DNA of 64,000 bases from Nageia nagi. Taxonomy: Eukaryota > Pinophyta. Shown one piece after another: positions 1 to 12,236 of this stretch. The notes below the pieces were generated by a model, which had not been told where the DNA came from, did no database searches, and worked only from the letters and a program-made list of their open reading frames with translations. Location of the stretch: positions 76,322,001 through 76,386,000 of the forward strand of contig JBITNC010000001.1 in NCBI GenBank assembly GCA_050084985.1, written 5' to 3'. How positions within the stretch are numbered: position 1 is the first letter of the stretch; the number at the start of each line of letters is the position of its first letter. The translations under genes were made by a program, and so were the position numbers.

Positions 1-1
1 G

Positions 2-436
2 GATGTTTACTTTTGTGAATACTATATGAAATCTGCTTATACACATTTTGATGTTAGAGTATATGTTAATGTGAGAAAATAATTGATGATTCAAAATAAC
101 CTTTTTCATGAATGCTTAGATGTTTTTGATGATAATAATAGCTTTCTTCAAAATCATTTATTGTTTGGAGACCTTCATTGGATGAAAGATTGCAAAGCAT
201 TTGTGGACACCATTTTGTTATTGAAGAGGAATTTCTAGGATGAGTTTTATGTTGAATATAATTATTTATTGGTTGTACATTGCATGTTTAATAACAATTT
301 CTTATTGGAAAAGGCTATTTTGCAAGTTGACTATGTGATTATTAAAAGCTTGCCTATATTTTATTTACTACTTTGTTGTAATGCTAAAAATCTAAAATGC
401 TTATCATTACCTTACTGTCAACTTAACAAACCCTAA
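2..436 (+). pseudogene. Unidentified decayed reading frame at the window edge
   Basis: One frame runs about 145 codons with only two in-frame stops (TAA near 83, TAG near 236) and ends at a TAA near 434, in DNA where other frames are full of stops. It reads as a plausible protein with acidic, aromatic and Leu-rich stretches, for example FGDLHWMKDCKAFVDTILLL. I do not recognise the family. The 5' end lies outside the window. It is the left flank into which element C inserted; the sequence that originally followed it now begins near 25037. It could be a host gene fragment or part of an older retroelement. Confidence 0.35.
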
Positions 437-525
437 AAATTCTTACATATATGTTTTTTTTTTTAAATAAAACACTTGAATGATCTAGGAATGAACTTAG
501 GTGATCTAAATGAGTATATCCACAT

Positions 526-769
526 TGTTAGCTACCAACATGGATATGGAAATATTGGTAGAGTCTAGAATAACCAATATTGATTAAAACCTTTCTGGTG
601 TTCACTCCATAATGCTCATCCCATTGAGGAGACACCTTGTAGGTGACCCAACCATTCCTATCCTAAGAAATATGTAATATACATTCCATTCATGATGTTA
701 TGGTTTCTTGCATGGGGCCCATATCACCTAAGAGAACACTCTTCCACAAGATTATACATCCTCACCTTA
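526..769 (-). repeat. Element C 3' LTR, distal fragment cut off by element A
   Basis: This stretch aligns with 19784-20029, the end of the intact 5' LTR of C. Shared landmarks include ATTGGTAGAGTCTA, GGTGACCC.ACCATTCCTA, CATGATGTTATGGTTTC and CTTCCACAAGATTATACATC. Homology stops at about 769, where the LTR of element A begins, and resumes at 12242 with tgtatgaccctttgattcat. Together the two pieces rebuild one LTR, which demonstrates the nesting. Confidence 0.85.
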
Positions 770-3014
770 TATCATGAACCACCTCAAGACACTACTTGAC
801 CTCAAGTACTATCAATGATTTGGATGGATCATGTTTGGAATAATGCTATGGTGATGACAACTTTGATAAAAAAATATGTAATATTTGAGTTGATTTGATG
901 TTGGATTTGAGGTTTTCCATGATTCAAATAACAAGTTACCTTGAGATGGAGAAAATGATCCACAGACCCTAAAGACCAAAGGTAAATTAGTGATGGGAAT
1001 AGAAAGGTAAGAAGGAGGAAATGATTTTCATTGGATTGTTGACACACCTTATGACCATCGTAGTTGCATGCAAAATGATTATTATGATTGCTAATGTTTG
1101 GTGGAAATGTGTTTACGAATATGTGTGAAATAATAATCTTGCCATATAAGATGAGATGACCATTGCAGATAAAGGTGTATTTCACTTTTTGTGTTTTGAG
1201 TTTTGAATTTGAAAATAGATGGAAAAAGGAATATACCTTATTTAAATTTGAATTTTTACACAAGGTTAAAAAAATAAATTTATATGGGATAAAAGTTAAA
1301 AATGAGTGCCCATATTATTATCACATGAGGCTAATAGTGAAAATACTATTAAAATAGACTTTAGTATCAAAGGATATCTTGGACTCATTTACAAATTATT
1401 AAGCAATTATTGGGAGGAAGCACATGTCTTTCATCTTGTTATATGTGGTGTTGAATAATAATGGTCTTAATAGTACCTTAAATGTACTTAATAGTAACCT
1501 ACCTTGATTTAGGAGTAATACCTCCAAAAAGGACATGACCCCACTAATATTTATTTTAGTTATTTAGATTTCACTTTAGATTTAAATATTATTTTTTATT
1601 AAAGTGGGAATAATAAATATTTTAGCTAATTCCTAAAAATTAAGGCTATAAATACAAGGGCCTAACCTTAAGCAACAACCAAGTAATCAAGAATATCAAG
1701 CTTAGAAGCCCATGGAAAAGACAAGCCTTTCCCCTTGGGATAATTTGGAAGTTCTTAAATAATAAGGCAAAATCATAGTTCAAGGAATAAAACCCAACTT
1801 AAGTTTAGATTCTACCCTATTCTAGCCAAGGACCATGGAGAATCTTGAAAAGAATAATCTGACCCAAAGGAAATTTTGGGATGGATGCAATAACACAAGC
1901 AATAATGCAAGGAAAACGATAGATAACATTCACCAAATAAACCTACACTGCTAAATGACAAGTGCAAAAAATATTCATTATGTGAGGATCAATTTATGTT
2001 ACATTACATTTGTAGTAATAGCAAGTAAGGACCTTACCTCACAACTTCCTACTTTACGTATGCATGAGGAAATTCAAAAAGTAGACCCATATACATTAGA
2101 CAATGTATATTGGATAAATAGAACCCTATGACTTCCTATGCAAGCCTATATTTTAAGAATTTTTATGTACACTTCTTAAGAAAAGATGAATAGTGCCAAA
2201 TCCTAGGTTAGAACTTGGTGTACATTATGATCAATTATTATGCATGGTATCTTATACCATCATCCTATTTGGGATCATTATTACTAGAAGGTTATTAGGT
2301 TGTGGGTTGTTTCTTTTGTCAATATATATATTAATAAATTAAAATAAATAACCACTCTAGGGTATTATTTAATACCCATGGCTCTCCAAGTTATGGGCAT
2401 AGAGAAGTCAAACCACATGGTGGGCCTAGTTGATAGTTATGGGAAGGCTAGTGACTCATATCCTTTAACAAGTGTGTCAAGTGGAGATAGCAATAAAAAA
2501 AACTACATTTATTAGATGAGCGTAATTAGTAATCATACCACTTAAAATTAGTATATAGGGGTATAAAAATTGTTCCATAGGCAATGCTACTCACTCATAT
2601 GGAAGCTTTCCTAGGATGAGCTATCTTCTTTTATGAGTTAAAGAGTTACCATTAGGTATTGATGCTAACTTAGTGGAAGTACAATCTCTTGGGTGGTATG
2701 GAACCTGAGAAGAAAACCACTACATCATGATTAGAAATCTTGTAGCACATGGGACATGAAATAGGAATGGTGGGACCACCTTTTAGGCATATTCTCAATA
2801 GGGTAAATGTTGAGGAGTAAACACCAAAAAAATTTATTAAGGTTGGTTATCTTGATTGTTGACCAATCTTGCCATGTGAGTGCTAAACTAGCTAATAGAA
2901 TTATTAAACTCATGTAGGATCACCTAGTCCATTCCTAGATCATTCAAGTGTTACATTAAAAAATAGGTCTAAAATTTAGGATTTTGGTTGATGGGAATAG
3001 GTGGATGTGTTACA
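770..3014 (+). repeat. Element A 5' LTR
   Basis: This 2.25 kb direct repeat matches 7860-8832 followed by 11065-12236. Its first kilobase matches the first 3' piece to aaagcctttccc at about 1734. From ccttgggataa onward it matches the second piece up to gttaca. The distal third (about 2360-3014) also resembles the U5 end of element C's LTR on the opposite strand, for example AATACCCATGGCTC.CCAAG and GGTGGGCCTAG.TGATAG. A PBS follows immediately. Confidence 0.87.
1645..1656 (+). promoter_or_regulatory. TATA box in element A 5' LTR
   Basis: GCTATAAATACAAG lies in the LTR at a place suited to a U3/R boundary. The 3' LTR has the matching GTTATAAATACAAG at 8744-8757, and element C carries CTATAAATACTAG in its own LTRs, so the box is conserved across the related families. 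Confidence 0.65.
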
Positions 3015-3015
3015 T

Positions 3016-3040
3016 AGAGATCAAAGCATCAAGTTCAAAG
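3016..3040 (+). other. Element A primer-binding site (initiator Met-tRNA type)
   Basis: Directly after the LTR end (gttaca) lies agatcaaagcatcaagttca, a worn form of the plant TGGTATCAGAGC-type site. Element C has the better preserved TGGTATCAAAGC at the same relative place, followed by the same TCAAGTTCAAA tail, which supports the assignment. Confidence 0.6.
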
Positions 3041-3379
3041 CCTTGGGCCTATGGTCCATAAATCTTTTGTCGTACAAGTCTAGAAAGTTTAGAATGAGTG
3101 TGCATGAGCCTAATGATAATACCATTTGGTGGACATAGATTATGGAACTCGTAAGACTTGTAACCAAAGCTTAAGCCAACTTGTAATAAGGTATCACAAA
3201 TAGCTCTCTTGTAAATGCCAATGCTAGGGAAAATAGAAGACTAGTAAGGGGCTTAAATGCTAGATGTGGAATAATGATGAATGTTAATCGATGGGTTCGT
3301 ATAGATGATACTAAGAGTTATTCTAGTCATTTCAATTAGAACAATGGAGGAGAATAAGCTATTAGAAGGCTCCAAGAGT

Positions 3380-4480
3380 AGTTGATAGAGCAACAAGAAT
3401 TGATAAATAATTTATTGAGTTAAATAATTGAGCCTGCAAGATAAGAATCTAATCCAGTCATTCCAACATAAGCAAGATTGGGTGGAATGGACAACAAAAT
3501 TCAAAAAAAGATCAAACAATAACTTACAATTGATTTGAAGAAAGCCTAGATACCTAAGTTGAATGGAAAACATGAAGGTGAGCACACAAAAGTGTGGTTA
3601 GAGGAGGTTGAAACATACTTCTCAATGAAAAATTTATCACCGAAAACCAAGACCATGTGGGCTACCTATAATTTTCTAAATATTGCTCTTGAATGGTGGA
3701 CTACCTACAAAGTTGAGCATGGATTTTAGTATTTGAAGTGGACAAAATTTGTGGGAGCATTTTGAAAAAGATTTATTCCTCATATCTATTTTGATAAGAA
3801 ATATAAATAATATTATACACTTCAGCAAGGCTCCATAAGTATGCAAAGCTATCATCAACAATTCATTAGACTTCTTAAGTACATCCTAAATGATAAAAAT
3901 CACCCAAAGGTTCATAGATTCCTAGTGGATTTGGATTCCAAAATCAATACTGTGGTCAACATCTGAAACCCTAAGAAATTGGAATAAGCTTATGATATGG
4001 CCAATAGAGTAGAAACTAACTTGGGCATTACAAAAACCTTTGTAAGCTATTTTCCAAATAAAAAAGATAAGGAACCTTTCCAAAAGAATATAGGTGCTGA
4101 ACAATAGGCTCTATACAATGATAATAGAAAGGCCAATCAGAATCATAAAGATGGAAACTTTCCTAGATTTGATAAGAAATAACTTGCGAACAAATGTTTC
4201 AAGAAGAATAATTTCTAAAAGAAGAATCAACATTTCAAAATGTAGAATCAAAACTATGGGAATGAAAATCAAGGATTTAAGAACTAGAATTAAGGATTCC
4301 CTAAGCAATAAAATAATCAATATGTGCCTAAGGATAATAATGTAGAGCAAAAGAAACCTCTACATGATGGATGTTGGAACTATGGTGGAGCACATTATGT
4401 GAGTCAATGCCATCTAAACATAGACCCAACTAAGGATCATCAAATTTTTGTAATGATTGGATCAAGATAAACTTGAGGAT
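3380..4480 (+). pseudogene. Element A gag (capsid/nucleocapsid) pseudogene
   Basis: Reading mainly in one frame gives a Gag-like protein: a Gln/Leu-rich N-terminal part, then WLEEVETYFSMKNL and ALEWW, typical of Retrotrans_gag. A basic Asn/Gln/Lys-rich linker follows (about 4120-4340) and then a zinc knuckle at 4372-4410, C-W-N-Y-GGA-H-YVSQ-C, where the second Cys has become Tyr. Most in-frame stops are TAG at positions where Gln is expected. In life the product would package element RNA into virus-like particles in the cytoplasm. Short open frames inside (4094-4345 and its antisense partner) are remnants of the basic linker, not separate genes. Confidence 0.75.
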
Positions 4481-4499
4481 AAGCTACACCTCTCTAGAT

Positions 4500-6340
4500 C
4501 TCAAGTAAAAGTTTTAGCTAAACTTTTAAAGTTTTGATAGATTGTGGTGCAATGGAATGTTTCATTTCAAATTCGTTTGTTAAAGATATGTTAAAGGCAT
4601 GAAAATTTTTGACAAATAGATGGCACATAGTATTTGGGTATGGTCAAAAGTGTTATGTTAAACAATGCTTTAGGAATGTTGAGATTGAGTTAACTAAAGG
4701 GTTTATATTATAGTATTTTTATGTGGTTCCCTTATCCTCCTATGATATTATCCAAAGAATGGATTGGTTAATGGCACATAAAGCCTTGATCAATTTTTAG
4801 GAAAAATGGGTGGAATACATTGATTTATCCCAAAACTGATATAAGGTGTTAAGTGATCAAGGACCATTTGAACCATACATGATCATAGCTATGCAAATGA
4901 GAAGAAGTATTAGAAGGATGGAAATGATCTATGCAATTAAGGTCAAAGAAGTAGAACCAGAGGGTAAATATGTAGAAATGTTAAACAAGTATTCTATGTT
5001 GAAGAAATATAAGGATGTATTTCCCAAGGAACTACCAGGTTTTTCCCCAAAATGAGAATTTGAATTCTTGATATATCTAGTGCTAGGAGCTAAACCTATC
5101 TCTATAACCCCTTATAGAATGAACACCATTGATATGCAGGAGTTAAAAGTGCAATTACAATATCTTTTGGAGAAAGGGTTGATAAAGCTTAGTGTATCAC
5201 ACCAGGGAGCTTCTATATTATTTATCAAAACAAGGATGAAACATTGAGATTGTGTATTGACTACAAGATATTGAACAAAGTCACCATCAAGAATAGGTAT
5301 CCTCTACCTAGGATTGATGACTTATTTGACCAACTCAAAGATACTACTATATTTTCCAAGATAGATATGAGATTGGTATATGATTAGTTAAGGATAAAAG
5401 AAGTAGATACCCATAATACATCCTTCAAAACTAGATATGAACATTATGAGTTTTTGGTCTTACCATTTAGGCTAATGAATGCTCCTACAGCATTCAGAAA
5501 TATGATGAATAATGTTTACCAAGAATACTTAGACAAATTTATGTTAGTCTTTCTAGATGATATTCTTATATACTCAAGGGATGAAGAGGAGCATAACCAT
5601 CATTTGAGAGTAGCCTTAGAGGTTTTGATATGACATCAACTATATGGTAAATTTTCTAAGTGTGATTTCTATGTTTCTCACATTCAATACTTAGGTCACA
5701 TTATTTTTGCCAAAGGAATCTTAGTTGACCCTAAAAAGGTAGAAGTAATAATGAGTTGGCCTTCACCAAAAAATGTGACTAAGGTAATAAGTTTCATGGA
5801 ATTAGTTGGGTATTATAGAATATTTGTTAAGTATTTCTCAAAGATAGAAAATCCTATCACTAGTCTGCAAAGAAAAATAAAGTGTTTAAGTGGACTAAGA
5901 GGTGCAAAAAGGCTTTCACAACTTTGAAAGAAAAGCTTACCTTCGCACCAATTCTCACTATCCCTGACCCACACAGTGACTTTGTAGTGTGTACAAATGT
6001 GTCATTAGAGTTTTAAAGTGGAGTACTATTGTAAAATAGAAATCTCATAGCATATGAATCCAGAAAGTTGAAGCCACATGAGTTGAATTATGCTACACAA
6101 GATCTTGAGTTGGAAGTTGTAGTGCACGCACTCAAAATGTGGAGGCATTACTTGCTAGGAAAATCTTTCAAATTGGAAATATATCATCGAAGTTTGAAAT
6201 ACTTGTTCACTCAGCTCAACTTAAATGCTAGGTAATGGTGATGGATGGAATTCCTCATAAAATATGATTTTGGTATTGAGTATATCAAGCGTAAGGAAAG
6301 CAAGGTGGTAGATGCATTAAGTTGAAGAAGATATGTAAAT
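4500..6340 (+). pseudogene. Element A protease, reverse transcriptase and RNase H pseudogene
   Basis: The protease region starts near 4535 with VLIDCGAMECFIS, where the active-site D-S/T-G appears as DCG. The longest clean frame (4846-5055) ends in LKKYKDVFPKELPGFSPK, the classical linker before gypsy RT. RT follows with [10 protein letters not shown], then MNAPTAF, and the catalytic box FLDD at 5550-5561 still has both aspartates. The connection and RNase H region (about 5700-6330) shows YLGHIIFAKGI and SWPSPKNVTKV, then heavily broken RNase H sequence. There are many stops and at least two frameshifts (near 5200 and 5630), so it is dead. Family membership is clear; the exact lineage is inferred. 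Confidence 0.82.
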
Positions 6341-7760
6341 GCCATGAAAAGAAGCCATTATGACCTATTTGATCAAGTGAAAATCTTTCAACAAGAAGAC
6401 CTATACTATAAATCCATCAAGGAAATGATAAAGAAAGGTAATCCTTCATCTCATGAATTTATTGAAAAAGATGGAATTTTGTATTTTAGAGACTGATTAC
6501 TCATCCTAAGAAAAGGAGATTTAAGAAATTTAATCTACAAGAAGCCCATCATCCTCCATATGTAGCACATCCAAGAGGAATGAAGATGAGAGAATACTTG
6601 AAATAAAAATTCTATTACAATGGAATGAAGAAGGATATAATTGATTTTGTGGCAAGATCCTTGGAATATCAGAAAGTGAAATTGAAACATCATATAGGTG
6701 GATATTTGTAACCCCATGATATTCTGACACATAAGTGGTAAGTAATTTTGATGGATTTTATAGTTGGTTTGCCAAAAATTAGATTCCATCATGACTTAAT
6801 ATTGGTTGTGGTTGATAAGTTAAGCAAGGTTGAAAACTTTATACCTGGTAACACTAGAGATGATGCCCCTGTAATAGACAATAAGTTTACACATGAAATA
6901 TTTAGATTAGATGGACTTCTTTAAGTGATATTCTCAAATAGGGATTCTAAGTTCATTTCTATATCTTGGAAATCATTAAATAAGGCATTGGGTACAAAAT
7001 TGAATATGAGTTCAACTTATCATCCTAAAATAGATAGGAAGATAGAACATGTTGATAGGTTCCTCAAGTACATGCTCAAAATCTATTGCATGGAATAAAA
7101 TGCCAAATGAGAAGATTATCTCTATTTGCTTGAGTTCACATATAATAATGGCTATCATTCATTATTAGGAATGGCTCCTTTTGAAGCACTATATGGAAGG
7201 AGGTGTAGAACTTCTTTAACTTGGGAAAATCAAGAGGATCAAATGATGATCCAATCATAAATATTAAAGCAAATGGAGAAGTAGCTAAAGTCCATTTGAT
7301 GAAAGTTGAAGAAGGCTACTGATTGACAAAAGATTTATGTCTATCTTAAGAGAAATCCTTGAGAATTTTCTATTGATGATAAGGTCTTTTTATGAGTTTG
7401 ACCCATGAAAAGTTCCATAAAGTCAAATGAATTAGATCCCCAATTTGTTGGTCCTCTTGAAATTAATGAAAAGAAGAGTCCAATAGCCTACAAACTTACC
7501 TTCCACCAATTTTGTCCAAAATACATGATGTATTTCATGTCTCTTTGTTACAAAAGTATGTTATTGGCCCTCCCATATTTTGGATTTCTCTAATTTATAG
7601 ATGTTATACCCTCATGTAATTGAAGTAATCCCTATCAATATCTTAGCTTTTAGGACTAGGAAGCTAATAAATAGGGAAATTAATGAATGTCTAGTCCAAT
7701 GGGACAAATATTTTGACTCATATTCTAGATGGGAAGATACAATCACTATGAAGAGATAAT
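6340..7760 (+). pseudogene. Element A integrase with chromodomain-like tail, pseudogene
   Basis: The integrase core is visible as LMDFIVGLPKIRFHHDLILV and VVDKLSKVENF, then FSNRDSKFIS with the second catalytic Asp and STYHPKIDRKIEHVDRFLKY with the Glu region, followed by FEALYGRRCRTSLTW. The C-terminal part contains LDPQFVGPLEI and, at about 7651-7737, RKLINREINECLVQW, which fits the chromodomain that follows integrase in plant chromoviruses and guides insertion into silent chromatin. Stops and frameshifts are frequent. The assignment as integrase is firm; the chromodomain is probable. Confidence 0.8.
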
Positions 7761-7839
7761 TTCTATATTTGTTTGTTTAAGTAAGTATGTGAAATATTTA
7801 TAAGTTTGTTTTTGTATGTAAGAACGCAGGGGACTATGT

Positions 7840-7859
7840 TCTTTTTAAGGGGGGTTGTA
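7840..7859 (+). other. Element A polypurine tract
   Basis: TTCTTTTTAAGGGGGGTTGTA lies just upstream of the 3' LTR start TGTCATGACCC. It primes plus-strand synthesis. The same context (GTTCTTTTTAARGGGG) precedes the 3' LTR of element C on the minus strand, tying the two families together. Confidence 0.8.
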
Positions 7860-8832
7860 TGTCATGACCCACCTCAAGACACTATTTGACCTCAAGTACT
7901 ATCGATGATTTGGATGGATCATGTTTGGAATAATGCTATGGTGATGATAAATTTGATAAAGAAATATGTAATATTTGACTTAATTTGATGTTGGCTTTGA
8001 GGTTTTTCATGATTCAAATAACAAGTTACCTCGAGATGGAGAAAATGATCGATAGACCCTAAAGACCAAAGATAAATTGGTGATGGGAACAGAATTGTAA
8101 GAAGGAGGAAATGATTAGTGTTGAATCATTGATACGTCCTATGACCATCATAGATCATGTAGTTGCATGTAGAATGATTGTTATGATTGATAATGTTTGG
8201 TGGAAATGTGTTTGCAAATATGTGTGGAATAATAATCTTGCCTTATAAGATGAGATGACCATCGTAGATAAAGGTGTATTTCACTTGTTGTGTTTTGAGT
8301 TTTGAATTTAAAAATAGAGGTAAAAAGGAATATACCTTATTTAAATTTGAATATTTACATAAGGTTAGAAAAATAAATTTATATGGGATAAAAGTTAAAA
8401 ATGAGTGCCCATGCTATTATCACATGAGGCTAATAGTGAAAATACTATTAAAATAGATTTAGTATTAAAGGATATTTTGGACTCATTTGCAAATTATTAA
8501 GCAATTATTGGTAGGAAGCACATGTCTTTCATCTTATTATATGAGGTGTTAAATAATAATGGTCTTCATAGTACCTTAATAGTACTTAATAGTAACCTAC
8601 CTTGATTTAGGAGTACTACCTCCAAAAAGGACATGACCCCACTAATATTAATTTTAGTCCTTTAGATTCCACTTTAGATTTAAATATTATTTTTTTATTA
8701 AAGTGGGAATAGTAAATATTTTGGCTAATTCCTACACCTTAAGGTTATAAATACAAGGGCCTAACCTTAAGCAACAACCAAGTAATCATGAATATCAAGC
8801 TTAGAAGCTCATGGAAAAGAAAAGCCTTTCCC
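7860..8832 (+). repeat. Element A 3' LTR, first part
   Basis: Matches 770-1734 over its whole length, including the TATA box at 8744-8757. Homology ends abruptly after aaagcctttccc, where the 8833-11064 insert begins. The remaining LTR continues at 11065. Confidence 0.87.
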
Positions 8833-11064
8833 ATATTTTATTTTATCAGGTGCTCTTATTTGCCAAAATCTAGTAGAAGAGAAATGGATGTTTAATTGAT
8901 TCATGTATTTATCTTATGTATTGCCTTTTGGATAAAGTTTAATTCCTTATTACAGATGTAAATTATTTTTAAATTTCAACTTGAGAATCTATTATTTGGA
9001 ATAATATTTTAATATTACTTGTTCTATTTTTATTTTGAAAAGTGAGCCATCATGTGCTCCTCAAAATTTTAAATTCCTTTGTATTTTTCCCTCATAGAAT
9101 AGATGACTTTTTTTTTACTATGTCACATTTTATCACCTCCTTGAACTTGAGAAAGCCAGAGGATAGCAATGTGATATTGGTTCACTATGCCTTCCATAAT
9201 AATTTGTGTAACATAATGATTCTTAGGCTTCTCACCTTGGAAATAAGGTGTAGTCCTCTTTCCATGTCATGTAGACTCGAAAGTCTCACCTACAATAGCA
9301 TAGGATTTAAAATTGTAGAATTTCATTTACAGAGTTTTCCTCAAACCATGAATGAAAGAAAATAATGTTGAATCTGGTAAGAATTTTGTATGGCCATTTA
9401 TTATGTGTCTTCATTACATCTATTTAGGAACCTCATGTACTCATTGAGAAGATTTCAAACACTATTAATATGAATAACTTGATCTAGGAATACTCATCTC
9501 TATGTTCTTACAATAAAAAAAAAGAATCTCTTGATAGTGTACTTCCCTAATATTGGTGCCTATCAGAATTATTGAAAGGTAAAGCTAAAACAAAATAAGC
9601 ATAGTATATATACGAAACACCTATCAAGTTAAACTCTCTATCATTTGTAACCAAGGTACTTTCAAGCATGATTAGAATCCCTTTGGATTCTTACTTTGGT
9701 CTATTAGAGAGTTCATAGAGATTGGTTCCAAATTTGATCCTTGGGGTTAAATCACCCATAGTTAAGAATTATTTCCCTTTTTATAAAATGAACACAAGCA
9801 AATCATAGATCCTTGCCTTTGAGCTCATCCTACAAAAATAATTTGGGAACTCTATCCAAATGGTCCAAGTATTTTATTAATCCACCCTATACTCTTTCAA
9901 AGTCAAGACTAGTGTACATAGTGATAAACTATGTGCACCTTTCCATTGAGAGAATGCCATTTGATAGATTCATTCCATGATTAGTCATTGATTAGAGATT
10001 AAATTTTCATTAAGTAATAAGGTTATTGAGTAATTAAGTGTAGTTAATTTTTGTATATAGTGATTGCATTTTTATCATTATTTGTTTGAAATAGATTTAT
10101 GGAATGAATTCCAATTAATTAAGAATACCATAATTACTAATACAAAAAGATATAGTAATGGGCTATAAAAGTAAAGAGGGGGATTTAAATGTAATAACTT
10201 GACATTGATAATAATGAAAAACAAAAGTTATGAAATTTTGTATTTATACTTGAAGTATAAGATGATCTATGACCAAGGAAGAGAGCTAGTCTGAAAAGGA
10301 CCTAAAATACTCTCAAGGTATCTAGTGAATGAGTGCATTGCATGTATCATGGTCAATTAAAAAAAGGCATGTCTTGATCTTCCTCCCTTGTAGTACTCAA
10401 TCCATTCACCAAAGTTCCATGGAGTTGTTCATTTCTCATAGATCGATGGAGGTATTCCACGATGAGACAAAGATGACTTACTAATCCATTGATATGAGAT
10501 GATATGATTATATTTGTATTACAAGTTAAGATGTATTATGATCCTTTGTAATTGTTTGTAATTAAATGAAAGTAAATTTCATTAATATAGATGTATTATG
10601 GATGGATTTTACTAAGTGTATTTGATCTTCTTATAATTAATTAATTAATGAAGATTGTTTTGTATTAATACCTTATTCGTATATTGAAATGGTAAATGAA
10701 AAGTAAATGATTTTATGTGAATTGGTTTTTATTAAATAAATGCTAGCATTATGATTTAATGATTTTCCTTTATGAAAGATATTATGATTGTTAAATGCTA
10801 TGATGAATAGGAATTAAGAATTGTTGTTACATGAAAATGATTAGTGGGTATTACAAATTGATGAAGTAAATGATTTTACCAAAACTACTAAAGAAGTAGA
10901 TTGATTAGGTCATTAATCCTAATAAATTCAAAACTATCCCAAATACTTAGAAATAATCCTAAATTAGAGTTAGGGTTCCAAATGATAATTTGGGATCACT
11001 CAAGAAATTTTAGGGATCATTGGGTACAAATGGGATCCATTGGGAATAAATAGGACCATTTGGG
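8833..11064. mobile_element. Unclassified 2.2 kb insertion in element A 3' LTR
   Basis: It is defined by the break in LTR homology: the 5' LTR reads straight through at 1734, while the 3' copy carries 2.2 kb of extra DNA. No long terminal repeats, inverted ends or clear target duplication were found. It has a short plus frame at 9042-9365 and, on the minus strand around 9960-9870, a fragment reading MAFSQWKGAHSLSL; neither is recognised. A TATA-like GGCTATAAAAG occurs at 10151-10161. The last 100 bases contain several degenerate TTGGGA-type repeats. It could be a decayed solo element or a remnant of a larger insertion. Confidence 0.6.
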
Positions 11065-12236
11065 AGTCCTTGGGATAACTAGGGAGTTCTTAAATAATAA
11101 GGTAATAATCATAGTTTAAGGAATAAAACCCAACTTAAGTTTAGATTCTATCGTATTTCGACCAAGGACCATGGAAAATCTTGAAAAGAATAATTCGACC
11201 CAAAGGAACTTTTGGGATGGATGTAATAACGAAAGCAATAATGCAAGGAAAATGATGAAGAACCTTAAAAAAATAAACCTATACTACTAAATGAAAAGTA
11301 AAAGGAATATTCCATATGTGAGGACCACATTGTGCTGCATTACCTTTGTAGCAATATTAGGAAAGGACCTTATCTCAAGACTTGCTACTTTATGTATGCA
11401 TGAGGACTTTTAAAAAGTAGACTCCTATACATAATACAATACATATGGAATAAATAGAACCCTGTGACTTCCTATGCAAGCCTATAGCCAAGAATTTCGA
11501 TGTACGCCTCTTGAAAAAAGATGAATAGTGCTAAATCCTAGGTTGGAACTTGGTGTACATTATGATCAATTATTATGCATGGTGTCTTATACCATCATCC
11601 TATTTGGGATCATTATTACAAAAAGGTTATTAAGTCATGGGTGGTTTCTTTTATCAACACATTTATTAATAAATTATATTAAACAACCAATCAAGGGTAT
11701 TATTTAATACCCATGGCTCCCCAAGTTATGGTCATGGGGATGTCAAACCACATGGTTGGCCTAGTTGATATTTATGGGCAAATTAGTGACTCATATCCTT
11801 CAAAAGGTGTGTCATGTGGGGATAGAAATAAAAGAAACATATTTACCAAATGAGGATAACTAGTAGTCATACCACTCACAGTTAGTAGATAGGGGTATGA
11901 TGATCTCTCAGGTGGTATGAGACCAAAGAAGAAAATTAATATACCATGATGAGAAATCCTGTTGCAAACTAGAAGTGAAATAGGAATGGTGGGATCAACT
12001 TTGAGGCATCTTCTCAATAGGGTGAGTGTTGAGGAGTAAAAAATAGAAAATTTTATCAAGGTTGGTTATCCTGATTCTTGACTAATCTTGCCATGTGAGT
12101 GCTAAACTAGCTAGAACCATTATTAAACTCATGTGGGATCACTGGGTCCATTCCTAGATTATTTGAATGTTATATTAAAAAATATTTGGTTTAAAATTTA
12201 GGGTTTCAATTGATGGGAATAGCTGGATATGTTACA
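11065..12236 (+). repeat. Element A 3' LTR, second part
   Basis: Matches 1735-3014 from ccttgggataact to gttaca with scattered substitutions and small deletions, for example a gap relative to 2577-2680. The plus and minus short open frames here are not conserved between the two copies and are not genes. Confidence 0.87.

Larger units (their letters stand above)
770..12236 (+). mobile_element. Element A: Ty3/gypsy chromovirus inserted in the LTR of C
   Basis: A decayed but complete element: 5' LTR 770-3014, PBS, gag, protease, RT, RNase H, integrase with chromodomain-like tail, polypurine tract, and a 3' LTR split as 7860-8832 plus 11065-12236. LTR ends are TGTCATGACCC and ...TGTTACA (the start is mutated to tatcatgaacc in the 5' copy). 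The flanking pentamers cctta (765-769) and cttga (12237-12241) match at three of five positions and may be a worn target duplication. The pol order RT-RNaseH-INT with a chromodomain-like C terminus places it among plant chromoviruses, probably Tekay/Del-like from its long LTRs; the lineage is inferred. Confidence 0.88.
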
